This document shows, piece after piece, positions 47,279 to 58,669 of a stretch of 64,000 nucleotides of DNA. This DNA is from Antedon mediterranea. Taxonomy: Eukaryota; Echinodermata; Crinoidea; Comatulida; Antedonidae. Position 1 is the stretch's first letter, and each line of letters starts with the position of its first letter. Location of the stretch: NCBI RefSeq assembly GCF_964355755.1, contig NC_092672.1, forward strand, positions 20,828,501-20,892,500, read 5' to 3'. The notes under the pieces were generated by a model. The model did not search any database, was not told the origin of the DNA, and saw only the letters and a program-made list of their open reading frames with translations. The translations under genes were made by a program, and so were the position numbers.

Positions 47279-50200
47279 CTAAAAAAATCAACAGTGTAAT
47301 ATATGTCACTGAGTCGTTTTTTTGTGTGGACACAATAAAAGGCCGAGATAGCAGATTTGAAAAAATTTCAGTACCAACATTTTGAATAATGAATATATTT
47401 CAAAAAAATAAAAAGTTTGAAGGTCAACAAAACAGGAAATCTTTTAAATCATTAAAACATTCTTCCAATTCAACTTATAATCTTTGTGACCATACTATTG
47501 TAATTTGCCAACAGAAATTAAAGTTTAAAATCCACATCATAAATGATGCATAGAATACACATGGTAGACAATCATCACACCATAGACAACACTTTACTAA
47601 TAAATCAGTGATTTACTAACTAGATAACCATTAAAAAAATATCAATGTGGATAATTAAATTCTCACGTTATTATCTTAAAGGCCAGGTGCGGGCAAACAA
47701 TTTCTATTGATCATACATTCCAATAATTATCGATCTATAGTTTCCCCTTTGTTTCATCATTTTTTGGGATTTTATTTGTGTTACACGAGTTTGTTGAAAA
47801 TAAGCACTTTCTTATCAGTGGGAGCATAGTTCAAATTACACAGTAAAATCTCTATTCCTTTGTACACAAATTTTGTAAATAGAGAGGCATTTTAAAAAGC
47901 TATGAAAAATAAACGGTGTAGTAAAAAATGTTATCAGATCACTAAATATAGGTAATATAAGTTGAATTTTACATTTCTGGTATTTTTATTCAACTTCAGA
48001 TTTTCTTATTTTCATGCTATAGCAAACATTATCCACCGTATATCCACCATCTTTTTTTCAACTTCTAAGGAGTCACCAGACATGTTATTACATTAGGTTA
48101 AACTACCTAAGTACTGAAAAAAAGTCTTCCTGGTTTTCATGGCAGAATTTTGCCAAATTTTGTATTTGACCATATTAAGGGAAAATTCGTGTTTTTTTCG
48201 TCTTGATTTCTGCTACAAACTTTCCAGAAATCAGATCAAAATTTATATTCCTGCATAGGGAATAATTAATATCCCCAAAACACAGACATGGTAGTTGAAA
48301 GTGATTAATACAGAATCTGTTTAGTTGTTATCCTTATGTATTACCAACTTTATATTACATTTAACTTGAAACATAATGTATCTATCCTTCAGGTTTCTTG
48401 ATGTAGTTCACAACAGTAGTTTAATCATAGTTCAATTGTGAAGCATTTTCTCACCTTAGCTGGTACTAATTACATATTTCTACATTTAGCTATTGCCATT
48501 TCAACATTAGCTAATTTTTTCTACATTATTGGTTGTAACACTACCCTATCCAAGGATCTCTAATGATCTAATGATAATCAACTAACCTGTTCGTAATGAG
48601 CTTGCAGCTAGAGGAGTAGTAGTCTGTGTTTCTATACAAAATAAACATATACATATAAAGAATACAGTATCATAATAATCATGTTAGAAAAACACTATCG
48701 CTTTTTGATGATGAACAACTCTAAAATGTATATAAAATGTATATAGAAAATGTTTTTTTACTTTATATCTATTATGTTGTGTTTATTGTTTTATGTTTTT
48801 TTATGTAAAAGGGTCCTGCGAAAACAGAAGTGTAAACTTCTTTATGCAGGATCCTTGCCATCATTTATGCTATGAAACTACAGTATACTATAAAGGATGA
48901 GTAAATAAATGTGAATTGAATTCAATACACTGTTCTGTTGATAACACTAAGATGCACTGTTTTATGATTCCGTATCCTATTCATATATTTTTCATTTGAC
49001 AACTTTCCATATGATACATAATGGTCTCTACGGATAGCCAACTAACAATAATGATTCTTGCGAGATGTCAGTTGTTTGTTGCCTTCCATATCTACATGAT
49101 GCATCAGATGCTATCTATTGTACATTAATGAGTCTAGTCAAGTGGGTAGATAAAGAGGTTGCAAAAACATAGAGATTTAAAATGGTCTATGTCAGTTGTT
49201 TGTTGCCTTCCATATCTACATGATCCATCACATGCTATCTATTGTACATTAATGAGTCTAGTCTAGTGGATAGATAAAGAGGCTACAAAAACATAGAGAT
49301 TTAAAATGGTCTATGTCAGTTGTGCGTTGCCTTCCATATTTACATGATCCATCACATGCTATCTATTGTACATTAATGAGTCTAGTCTAGTGGGTAGATA
49401 AAGAGGCTACAAAAACATAGACATTTAAAATGGTCTATGTCAGTTGTTTGCTGCCTTCTATATCTACATGATGCAAAGACTAAGAAGGCAAAAACCAACA
49501 CACCTGCCAAGAGGAGGCCTAAGAAAACTGGGGAAACGGAACTGGCAGAACTTACGGCAATTGTTAAAAACCTTTCCGCCGAAACAATTGAAGGGTAACC
49601 CATCGTTGACAGTTGATATTACTAACATCATCGAACGAAATATGTCCGAACTAACTGATTTTCCCGCTGAATGAGACCTCACGACGGGCATCCCCCAGAA
49701 AATTGATACAATTAGCGATAGTACCCCGCCATAATGTAAACATATCCCTATCTCTCTGGCCGAAGGAAATCTTATTTCCAATCCTTTCAACTATTCCGGT
49801 GGGGTCAAGGCTGGAGCTCTTTCCGAAACCCTAAAGAATAAAATTCAGGCCCATAGGTTTGTCGACATAGTGTGATCTTCGCCCCCGTGACCCACCAATG
49901 ACGTTCAATATACAATACAATGGGGGTCTTGAACTTGTCCCTAAATTGAAAAGACGGGGGTTAGATGAACAGGAGTGGTTCACGGCTTTCTTTGACTTTG
50001 CAACCATATACCTGTCCGCCCACCCTCAAGATCTGCAAGAATTATTTACTTATCTGAAATTCATTCAAAGCCTAAAAAAACAATATCCGACTTCATGGCA
50101 ACTGTACGACCGTCACTTCCGCACACAAAGTGCTCTTGGGCCACCGTCCGCGTGGACCTTTTGCACAACTTAGCACACGGTGAACAATCACAACAACCAC

Positions 50201-53200
50201 AAACCAACAATACATTTCGGTCTACATTTCAGGCAAAAATACCCATCGGGTTCTGCAGGGTATTCCACGATCCAGGATGATTCTGCTCAAACGACAGTTG
50301 TGCATTCAAACACACTTGTGTATAAAGACAAGGATACACTGAGGCGTGTAGAAAGACAAGGATACACTGAGGCGTGTAGAAAGACAAGGATACACTGAGG
50401 CGTGTAGAAAGACAAGGATACACTGAGGCGTGTATAAAGACAAGGATACACTGAGGCGTGTATAAAGACAAGGATACACTGAGCCGTGTATAAAGACAAG
50501 GATACACTGAGGCGTGTATAAAGACATGGATACACTGAGGCGTGTATAAAGACAAGGATACACTGAGGCGTGTATAAAGACAAGGATACACTGAGGCGTG
50601 TATAAAGACAAGGATACACTGAGGCGTGTATAATTGCAAATAAAATAAATTGTGTGCATAGTTTTTATAATAGAAATATAATGAGTAAAGTTATTTCTTG
50701 AATAAAACAAAATGGTGTTGTTATTATGCTAACCAACAACATAAAACATTACCAGTAGTTCTTTGAACTTTTGATAAAGAAGATTGGGCATCGCTGCCAC
50801 TCGCATTATAAGAATTTTCTAAAGTGGTTTTTCTTTTCTTTCTACAAGGTTGGTCAGTATTAGATTTTGAGATAGAAGCTAAATACAAATGATAAAACAT
50901 CATTAAGCAAAGGTATTTCTTACATGTAAAATAAAAACTAGAGATAAAGGTTAAAATGCATCAACTGAAAATTTGAGGTTTGGAATACCATTAGTTAAAG
51001 AACAAAAATAAGAATGTTTGCCTGTTTTGTTTTATGTCATATGTATTATGGATTATTAGGCCTATACCTTGTTCATCTTTTATTTCTCCAAACAGTTTAC
51101 GGTAACGTTTCACGTCCAATGCTTTGCTTTTACATGGCAACACATCTTGGTCAAATTTGCAAACAACCTGCATATGAGTACGTTCACTATTTAAACATGC
51201 ACAACGGATGTACATCTTTACTTCAACACCACGTGCACCATTCTGACTTAAAACTTGCAATTCTTTTTCAAGGAAATTAAGGACCTAGAAAAAATAAAAA
51301 ATATTTAAAATAATCTCAATAAAATGACTTTACTACATTTAAAATGATTTAAAGAGAAAAATAATAATACTTATATCTTGTCTTATCTTATATCTTATAT
51401 TACATATTTACACAGACATTTATAATCATTCAAAAACAACCCAGGAGCTTATAAATTTACACTGACAAAACAAGCAAAATTATACTATTAACATTAGTTT
51501 ATTTGGTACTAATAGTTTATAAAGTTACACTGACAAATATCAAGCAAGTAAATTATACTAGGCATAGATAACATTGTAAATTTCACATCCTAATGAAATT
51601 CAAAGTTTGTGCTAATTAAATGTAGCATAAAGTATTATAGTTTCTTTGGTACTTATAGTTTACCTTCTTACAGATGCTAGGTTGTGGATCATCATCTTCA
51701 GGAGAGCTACTTCCTGATTCTGTGTTCATGATGGTCGTTCTGACAATTGTTGTCTGCAATATAAAAAACAAATCAATTCCAAAGTGATTACTACTGATAT
51801 CATTCCAGAAATGGCAATAAACCAAGTAAATTTAAAGTTACTGACAGTGTATATTTTAATATCTGTTATATCCAGAAGTGGTGACCACCAAAAACAGAGA
51901 ATGGTTTAATAAACATATAATAAACAACATAAGAACAATCCCCCAACATAATACTTGTGATTTTACTGGCATTCAAGGCATGATTGCATTATCAAGTTTA
52001 CCTGGAACAAACGGCAATTGTTGATGGTAGTTACATTTAGAATGACAAGATGATGGCCATCAATGTTCAGTTCTACATGCTCGTAAGATAATGTAGGCTC
52101 AACATCTTCCATTTGAAATTCCTCGATAAATTTAGTCGCAACACGTTGAAAGAGATCATCTGGAAGGTAGCCATCAAAGTCATGAAAGAGAGAAACAGCA
52201 CGTTTCTCTTCATATTCAACAGCCTCTGTATCATCACGTATGGGCTTTAGGCGTGAAAGAACATAGAACGTTCGTCCAACATTCTATAGAAACAAAAATA
52301 GAACATGAGTAGTAGATGGAATATATTAAAAAATAATTGAATTAAATATTTAAAATAAAATGTAAATACCTCTTTACTCCTTTTTTCACACATTAACCCA
52401 AAGGTTTGCATTAGAGACACAAAGAAGATAATCATCTCATCTGACTCATCCTTCCAAATATGCCGCAACAGTCTTTCATCTAGTTTGCCCCCATTTAAAT
52501 TTCTCCAAAGCTGTTTCAGAGATGGCTAAAAAACATAAAAGCACAAAAGTGTAATTTGTTAATGCAACAAAGTAATTGTTATTCTTCTGGTCAGTAGAAC
52601 CTCTCCTTTGGGAAAACCTTATTGAAGCTTACTTGTGAAATGAATGAGAGGCAGATTAATACCACGGCTAACCTCTATTAAGGGGACACTTTGTTGGGCC
52701 TTCCCTTAAACCTTATTAAAACTTACTTGTGAAATGAAAGAGAGACAGATTAAGACCATGGCTAACCTCTATTAAGGGGACACTTTGTTGGGCCTTCCCT
52801 TAAACCTTATTAAAACTTACTGGTGAAATGAATGAGAGGCAGATTAACACCATAGCTAACCTCTATTAAGGGGACACTTTGTTGGGCCTTCCCTTAAACC
52901 TTATTAAAACTTACTGGTGAAATGAATGAGAGGCAGATTAACACCATAGCTAACCTCTATTAAGGGACACTTTGTTGGGCCTTCCCTTAAACCTTATTAA
53001 AACTTACTGGTGAAATGAATGAGATGCAGATAAACACCATAGCTAACCTCTATTAAGGGGACACTTTGTTGGGCCTTCCCTTAAACCTTATTGAAACTTA
53101 CTGGTGAAATGAATGAGAGGCAGATTAACACCATAGCTAACCTCTATTAAGGGGACACTTTGTTGGGCCTTCCCTTAAACCTTATTAAAACTTACTTGTG

Positions 53201-56200
53201 AAATGAAAGAGAGACAGATTAAGACCATGGCTAACCTCTATTAAGGGGACACTTTGTTGGGCCTTCCCTTAAACCTTATTAAAACTTACTTGTGAAATGA
53301 AAGAGAGACAGATTAAGACCATGGCTAACCTCTATTAAGGGGACACTTTGTTGGGCCTTCCCTTAAACCTTATTAAACTTACTTGTGAAATGAAAGAGAG
53401 ACAGATTAAGACCATGGCTAACCTCTATTAAGGGGACACTTTGTTGGGTCTTCCCTTAATGGGAGTGCTACAGTAATATGTTTATTAGAATATAATAGAA
53501 ATAATAAGGTATAATTTCGTTCTCTGTGTGGCAGATATTACATTTTTGCAGGTAAATGCATCACACTAAAAAAAGATTACCACAATGTTTACGTCTGATG
53601 ATATTCACCAATGATTGACACCACTCAAAAAAGTGAAGTTTACTAACCTGAATGCTGGGATCTATAACTGTGATGATTGTTTTAAACTTGTCAACTACTC
53701 CCATCAAATCTATAACAATTTTTTCTTTGAGGATCTTGTCATCCGGGTAGAACAGAATTTCGCCGATGTCATGCAAGTACTCAAGAAACAGTTTTCTGTC
53801 AGTTATCTTACAACGAGCAAGTAAATCATTAATCTAAAAGTTAAATAAATATCATAATGAAAAATGTAATGAAAAAAATAAATGCTGATTAATTACAAAC
53901 TGGTTTTCTGTTGATGTTATCATTCATTTCGTTGTTGAAAGGTTGTCTATATAGGACATAATACTTTATCATGCAAGGGTAGATTTGAATTCTGAAATTT
54001 TCCCAACCAACAGTAAACTCAAGGTTCACCACTTACTTCAATAATTATTAGAGGACAAAAAATGTTCCTTTTGTTTTGGTACTTGGTACTCTACTAAAAT
54101 TGCACCGTTCCTGTTTGAAGATTCACTTCAAACACTCATTTGTTGAAGATTCACCATAAACAGTCAATTAACACAGACAGAAAAGCAGGGATTACTGTTA
54201 TATTACTATCAATAACAAACTTGTATCCCACACAATTTCAAATGTAATAAAAACAAGTTTGCTTTTTTTTCACTATAATTAACACCATTCAATGCAAAAA
54301 CAGGGTTTATTGCTTTAAATGTAATGGATGTTAAACATTAAAAGACACATTCATCAATCAATCTGTTAAAGATATTTTATTCTAACCTCAGATGTTGGTA
54401 GATATAATTTGGCTTTTCGTAACTGTTGTATTTCCAGCAGTACTTGTAGCCATTTAATTGGAAAAGTAAGAATCATCATCTGGACTAATTTTTGTATTTT
54501 GAGGATGATTTTAGAAGCACCGCTCTTTTCAAATGAGACACTGTTTTCAATGGTAAAGAGCTCTCCTTGATACACCATGTCCTCAAATGGTTTTCCTTCC
54601 ATGGCTTTCCAAAGTATATTCTCTATTTCCTTTACCTAAAATAAATAACATCATATTTGAATTATACTTATGTCAAGGGAAGATTTAGAGTGTGCTTAGC
54701 CAACCAAAACCCCTTTTGTAAAGTGCAAAAAATGTTTCTTTTAAGTTATGTTACGCATTTACTTACCCAGTGTACATTGTAACCAATATAAGAAAACATA
54801 TTCAAAATGTGTGCTAAATCATAGATATTTGTATACCCTTTTATTTGTTTTATTATATCGAAATGAAAAAAAAATTAAGTTAAGTTAATTAGTTAATCAT
54901 AAGCCAGCACAGTACAGTAGTATGCTCATGACATGACGTATAAAACAATCATAAATGATTGCCAATGTTAGAGATGAAACTACATATTGTTTCCAATGAA
55001 TTAATGACAATATACAATTTTGTACTGTTTAAAAGGAAATGTGATGACATATGTACCCTTTGTTGTCTTTCTTGTTCAGTTTTACCAAGGCTCTCATAAT
55101 GTGTACCAATCAGCATTATCTTGTTATTTTTTCCTTTTCTTACGTTTACAAAAACAGAACGAATCCAAAACAGAATGAAGTCAAGATTTGTCATTCGATG
55201 TTCATAAACTTTTCCCTAAATAAAAAAAAAATGAACAAAATTTACATTTAAAATTTTTAAAGTTCTAGTTTGACAAATTATCTATTATTATTAGCAGCAC
55301 AAATTAATAGAAAAACAACACTATCATGGAAGTGGAAATAACAACAATCATATATCAGGCATCTGCTATTAACAACACTATCATGGAAGTGGAATTAACA
55401 ACAATCATATATCAGGCATCTGCTATTAACAACACTATCATGGAAGTGAAAATAACAACAATCATATATCATTATCAGGCATCTGCTATTAACAACACTA
55501 CCATGGAAGTGGAAATAACAACAATCATATATCAGGCATGGGAAACCATCAGGCATCTGCTATTAACAACACTATCATGGAAGTGGAATTAACAACAATC
55601 ATATATCAGGCATCTGCTATTAACAACACTATCATGGAAGTGGAATTAACAACAATCATATATCAGGCATCTGCTATTAACAACACTATCATAGAAGTGG
55701 AAATAACAACAATCATATATCAGGCATCTGCTATTAACAACACTATCATGGAAGTGGAAATAACCACAATCATATATCAGGCATCTGCTATTAACAAAAC
55801 TATCATAGAAGTGGAATTAACAACAATCATATATTAGGCATCTGCTATTAACAACACTATCATGGAAGTGGAAATAACAACAATCATATATCAGGCATCT
55901 GCTATTAACAACACTATCATGGAAGTGGAAATAACAACAATCATATATCAGGCATCTGCTATTTGCACAGTTTGTGTTAAGGTAAAGAATAACATGAAGG
56001 AAACAATTTATTTATGTACAATTACATAAACATTTGAAATTTGTAAAATCTACTTACAGTAGTTGGATCACGAACTTTAGCTGGGGCATTAAGACCTTCC
56101 TTCATGTTGAATACCACACATACAACAGCATAAGACACCATGAATATCTAGTAAACATAATCATAATAGTCAATATTACAAACTGTTTATACACATGTGT

Positions 56201-58088
56201 CAGTATACTGGCACAACTGATTATTTGATACTTTTGTTTTCCTCACAAACTGCATGTTAACCTTGGAAACATTTACAATCTTAATCATTGGTTTAATAAA
56301 TAATGAATGTTTAATATTACATTCTTTCTTTGCTATCCCTCTCTGCTAATAATACATTATATTACATCAATTAATACTATTTTACTTAAAGTCTCCCAAA
56401 ACTGGACACCATTCGGCTGGCATAATATGTCTTGGTTTACAGAAATTCTGATATTCCAAATGTATGTTTAAAGGTAAAAAAGAATTTGGAACTTTTGACC
56501 TCAATTCTGGGTTTGGTTTCTGGTAATTAGGGACTAGAGACCGAGTTGTCTTTATTAAATTAAATGAAGAATAAAATAATTTATAATATTGTAATAATAA
56601 TAATAATTGTATTTTATATCTGATACTGACATATTGTACTATATTAGATCCACATTTTTGTAATACCTTGGAGGAAGATTATAGGTTCTTAACTTCAAAT
56701 CAAGTGAGCAAGCTTTTTGATTTCAGTGCTCATATTGTAACAAGGCCAAAAGACAAAGTATACACTGAAACTAACAGACGCTCAGAAGAAGGCATGTATA
56801 TTGAATATTATATTATTAATATTATAATCTCTATTAATACAAATTAAATACACCAATAAAATTTACCCGTTGTATCACATGGTAAATTGGTTGACCACCA
56901 AAGTCCCAGATATGCATAACAAACTTGTTGCTATCCACTTTAGAGTCACCACCTTCTCTTGCAGAGCGAAGTTTGCTTACAAATTTGTTCCTGAACCCTT
57001 TAGGAATTTCTGGTTTTTCTTCATACACTGGTTCTGTTGTGATAAAATATATAACACATACAACAACTTGCATTAGGTCTCAATTGTGATTACCAACTAT
57101 AACTTTTTTATTTAAAGAAAAAGTATTTCTAATGCAATATTTAAGTATTCTAAACCTTATCCTTTCCAATCAATGGTTTAGTGATGAGTTTATTTAACCA
57201 CATTGTACTGCAAGTTGAATAGATTACACAGCAGTGTCATACAAAATACAAATATTAGTATTAACTGTCAAAGTAACTTGCAAGATAATATATGTTCATT
57301 AGCAGACACTGATGATTATGATTAAATTTCCGCTCCTTTAATCATTTCAACATTTAGCACTTTAGTCTTTATTTCTGATATCATTAAAATGTATGAACAG
57401 CACAATCAAACACATTTCAAAATAAATATTTACCCTCTTTTTGTGGACTTGGCATTGGATATGAACTTGTTGATGTTTCAGCAAATTTGGCTTCCTGTTT
57501 TGATGTTGATGCTCCTGTGGGGTTTTTCTCTTCCTCATGTCTACTTTCTGAAAAATGTGATGATATAATTAAAGATGATGCTATCTTGTTATAAATAGCA
57601 TAATGTATTAGCATTCATCATTATGCTTTATAATCAAATTAACTTGGCAAGAACAAAGTTTAGTGTAATGAATCATTTTTTGTCGATTCCAACCTGATCC
57701 AATTTGCCATCATCATTATAATATGTGTACCTTTTGTATTCTCTATTTGAATTCAAATGTCACAGCAGTAATCACAGCAAAATGCTGTATAAAGTCTTTT
57801 ATCAAAACTTTTATATTAAATTTATTTAAAAAAAATCTCTTTTGTACCAATTTTATATTGATTGGTATTTTGTGCCTTTTATGTTTATACTTTTTAATTT
57901 ATTTTACAGCAGATTACAATAACAATAAAGAAATTTTAAGTAAATTTGAATTAACTTTCATTAAAATCTTTTACCAGATTTTGTTTCCTGCTTTGATGGT
58001 CCTGCTCTTGGTGTGTATCCTTTTCTATGGCGTGGACTTTTCAACATTTGTTTGACTGTGACATCAGTGACAGCATCCTGATACATGT
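46746..58088 (-). CDS. ROC-COR (ROCO) protein with DED and death-fold tail, copy B
   Basis: Thirteen exons join in phase without stops: 57975-58088, 57434-57547, 56867-57033, 56058-56147, 55057-55215, 54387-54635, 53648-53833, 52370-52525, 52002-52283, 51664-51753, 51068-51284, 50753-50878 and 48587-48631, followed by the last exon 46746-47278. All borders are AG/GT. Domain order: disordered N-part, ROC (WDFGGQPIYH, IGTHYE), COR, a basic linker (PCRKKRK, possible nuclear signal), then DED and a second death-fold domain, ending at TAG. ROCO proteins such as DAPK1 couple a GTPase-like module to signalling domains; DED/death domains recruit apoptosis or immune adaptors. The 5' end is missing: homology to copy A stops at a LINE (58670), and no P-loop exon is seen. 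Introns carry a VNTR, the 57-bp satellite and a DIRS-like fragment. Confidence 0.8.
47690..47960 (-). repeat. third copy of the 11.2/13.1-kb dispersed repeat
   Basis: Inverted relative to the copies at 11225 and 13120. It shares CAATAGAAATTGTTTGCC, CTGATAACATTTTTTACTAC and ACACCGTTTATTTTTC. It lies in the intron before the last ROCO exon. Confidence 0.6.
48800..48925 (+). mobile_element. 3' tail of an L2-like LINE or SINE
   Basis: GGGTCCTGCGAAAACAGAAG with a complementary GCAGGATCC is followed by GGATGAGTAAATAAATGTGAATTGAATTC. This resembles LINE 3' tails ending in TGAAT repeats, like the one at 58671. Confidence 0.4.
49066..49460. repeat. 124-bp tandem repeat, 3.2 copies
   Basis: Units start TGTCAGTTGTTTGTTGCCTT at about 49066, 49190, 49314 and 49438. 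The array abuts the DIRS-like relic. No coding content. Confidence 0.85.
49456..50290 (+). pseudogene. DIRS-like retrotransposon gag relic
   Basis: Plus-strand frames, broken by several stops, give a basic N-part (KAKTNTPAKRRPKKTGETEL), then NKIQAHRFVDI, then an ORF at 49898-50173 (FNIQYNGGLELVPKLKRRGL, EWFTAFFDFATIYLSAHPQD, SWQLYDRHFRTQ) and a tail AKIPIGFCRVFHDPG. This order resembles gag proteins of DIRS-type tyrosine-recombinase retrotransposons (VDF...W..AF..F...Y...YD..FR...GxCWxFN..G). No RT or recombinase follows; a minisatellite does. It lies in a ROCO intron on the opposite strand. Confidence 0.55.
50311..50636. repeat. 28-bp minisatellite, about 11.6 copies
   Basis: The unit is AAGACAAGGATACACTGAGG followed by CGTGTATA. 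The first units have GTGTAGA and later ones GTGTATA. 28 is not divisible by three, so each strand shows rotating open frames; none is a gene. Confidence 0.95.
52002..54635 (-). CDS. COR-domain exons of ROCO copy B
   Basis: Four phase-0 exons: 54387-54635 (83 codons, KEIENILWKAMEGKPFEDMV ... IKWLQVLLEIQQLRK, the ROC-COR link), 53648-53833 (62 codons, LFLEYLHDIGEILFYPDDKI, the COR FLxxLHdxGxixYF core), 52370-52525 (52 codons, GGKLDERLLRHIWKDESDEM) and 52002-52283 (94 codons, with FDGYLPDDLFQRVATKFIEE). In ROCO proteins COR dimerises and transmits the ROC state. Sequence is well conserved with copy A where both exist, which suggests the duplication is young. These exons are also included in the gene-level entry. 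Confidence 0.75.
52610..53465. repeat. 94-bp intron VNTR, 9 copies (copy B)
   Basis: Same unit as 23300-23860, in the paralogous intron. Confidence 0.9.
55057..57033 (-). CDS. ROC-domain exons of ROCO copy B
   Basis: Exons 56867-57033 (VYEEKPEIPKGFRNKFVSKL ... MHIWDFGGQPIYHVIQ, switch II), 56058-56147 (IFMVSYAVVCVVFNMKEGL) and 55057-55215 (FILFWIRSVFV ... KIMLIGTHYESLGK, the G4 position). In most ROC domains G4 is THxD; here it is THYE. Upstream exons (57434-57547, 57975-58088) are Ser/Thr/Lys-rich and contain no GxxxxGK(S/T). The G1 loop is therefore absent from every exon I can find, which suggests a non-GTP-binding ROC, unless a small exon was missed in the 57040-57430 intron. Also part of the gene-level entry. 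Confidence 0.7.
55315..55963. repeat. 57-bp satellite, about 11 copies (copy B)
   Basis: Same unit as at 24740-27816. It lies in the intron between the ROC exons 55057-55215 and 56058-56147. Confidence 0.95.
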
Positions 58089-58462
58089 CTAAAGCTTTTA
58101 AATTAAAAAATGTTAATAAAATCCTGTATATATTATTTTATTTCTTACACAGTTACATAGGTTTTTTAAAAGCATAGAAACTTTGAAACCATTTTTATGA
58201 TGTTGTTGCAATAATTTAAAAACTAATTTATCCTCAAATTGAATTTAAATAACTTGTATGTTTATATGGTAGTGGTTTTCTCCATGCATTTATGAAATAT
58301 CAAAGTGTGTGCAAGAACTATCGTAGTCGCAAATTGTCACCCAAATATTAAAGGTCTATATTCAATTAATTTACAATGACATGAGAACAACAATTATTTG
58401 GTAAAAAAATTAAAAACAAGTTGTGACATGACAGTGCATGAGTCAGGGTGAATTTTAAATTT

Positions 58463-58660
58463 GGAGTAGAGTTGTGGCTTGGTGGTTATGATGCTTGGCT
58501 ACCAATTGAAGGGTCCTGGGTTCAAGTCGTGTCATATTCCAGGATTTTTTCTAATGACAAATTACAACTCCACTCCCAAAGACTTGTAATAAGACTTTGT
58601 TTATGTAGAGCATCTTGTGTATGTTTGTCTTGTGAACATGATTGCTACCTTTAAGAAGAA
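58463..58660 (+). mobile_element. tRNA-derived SINE (copy B)
   Basis: Paralogue of the SINE at 30327-30520, with an intact box B GGGTTCAAGTC. Part of the duplicated segment. Confidence 0.65.
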
Positions 58661-58669
58661 TAGTGAATT

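Larger units (their letters stand above)
52318..58669. repeat. paralogous segment, copy B
   Basis: The counterpart of 23013-30534. On the left it continues into further ROCO exons absent from A. On the right it ends exactly where the LINE tail (AATTC)n begins at 58670. Confidence 0.88.

Noticed and set aside
50229-50710. Three overlapping minus-strand frames rich in YPCLYTRLSVS
   Set aside because: These are rotations of a 28-bp minisatellite through all three frames, not a gene.
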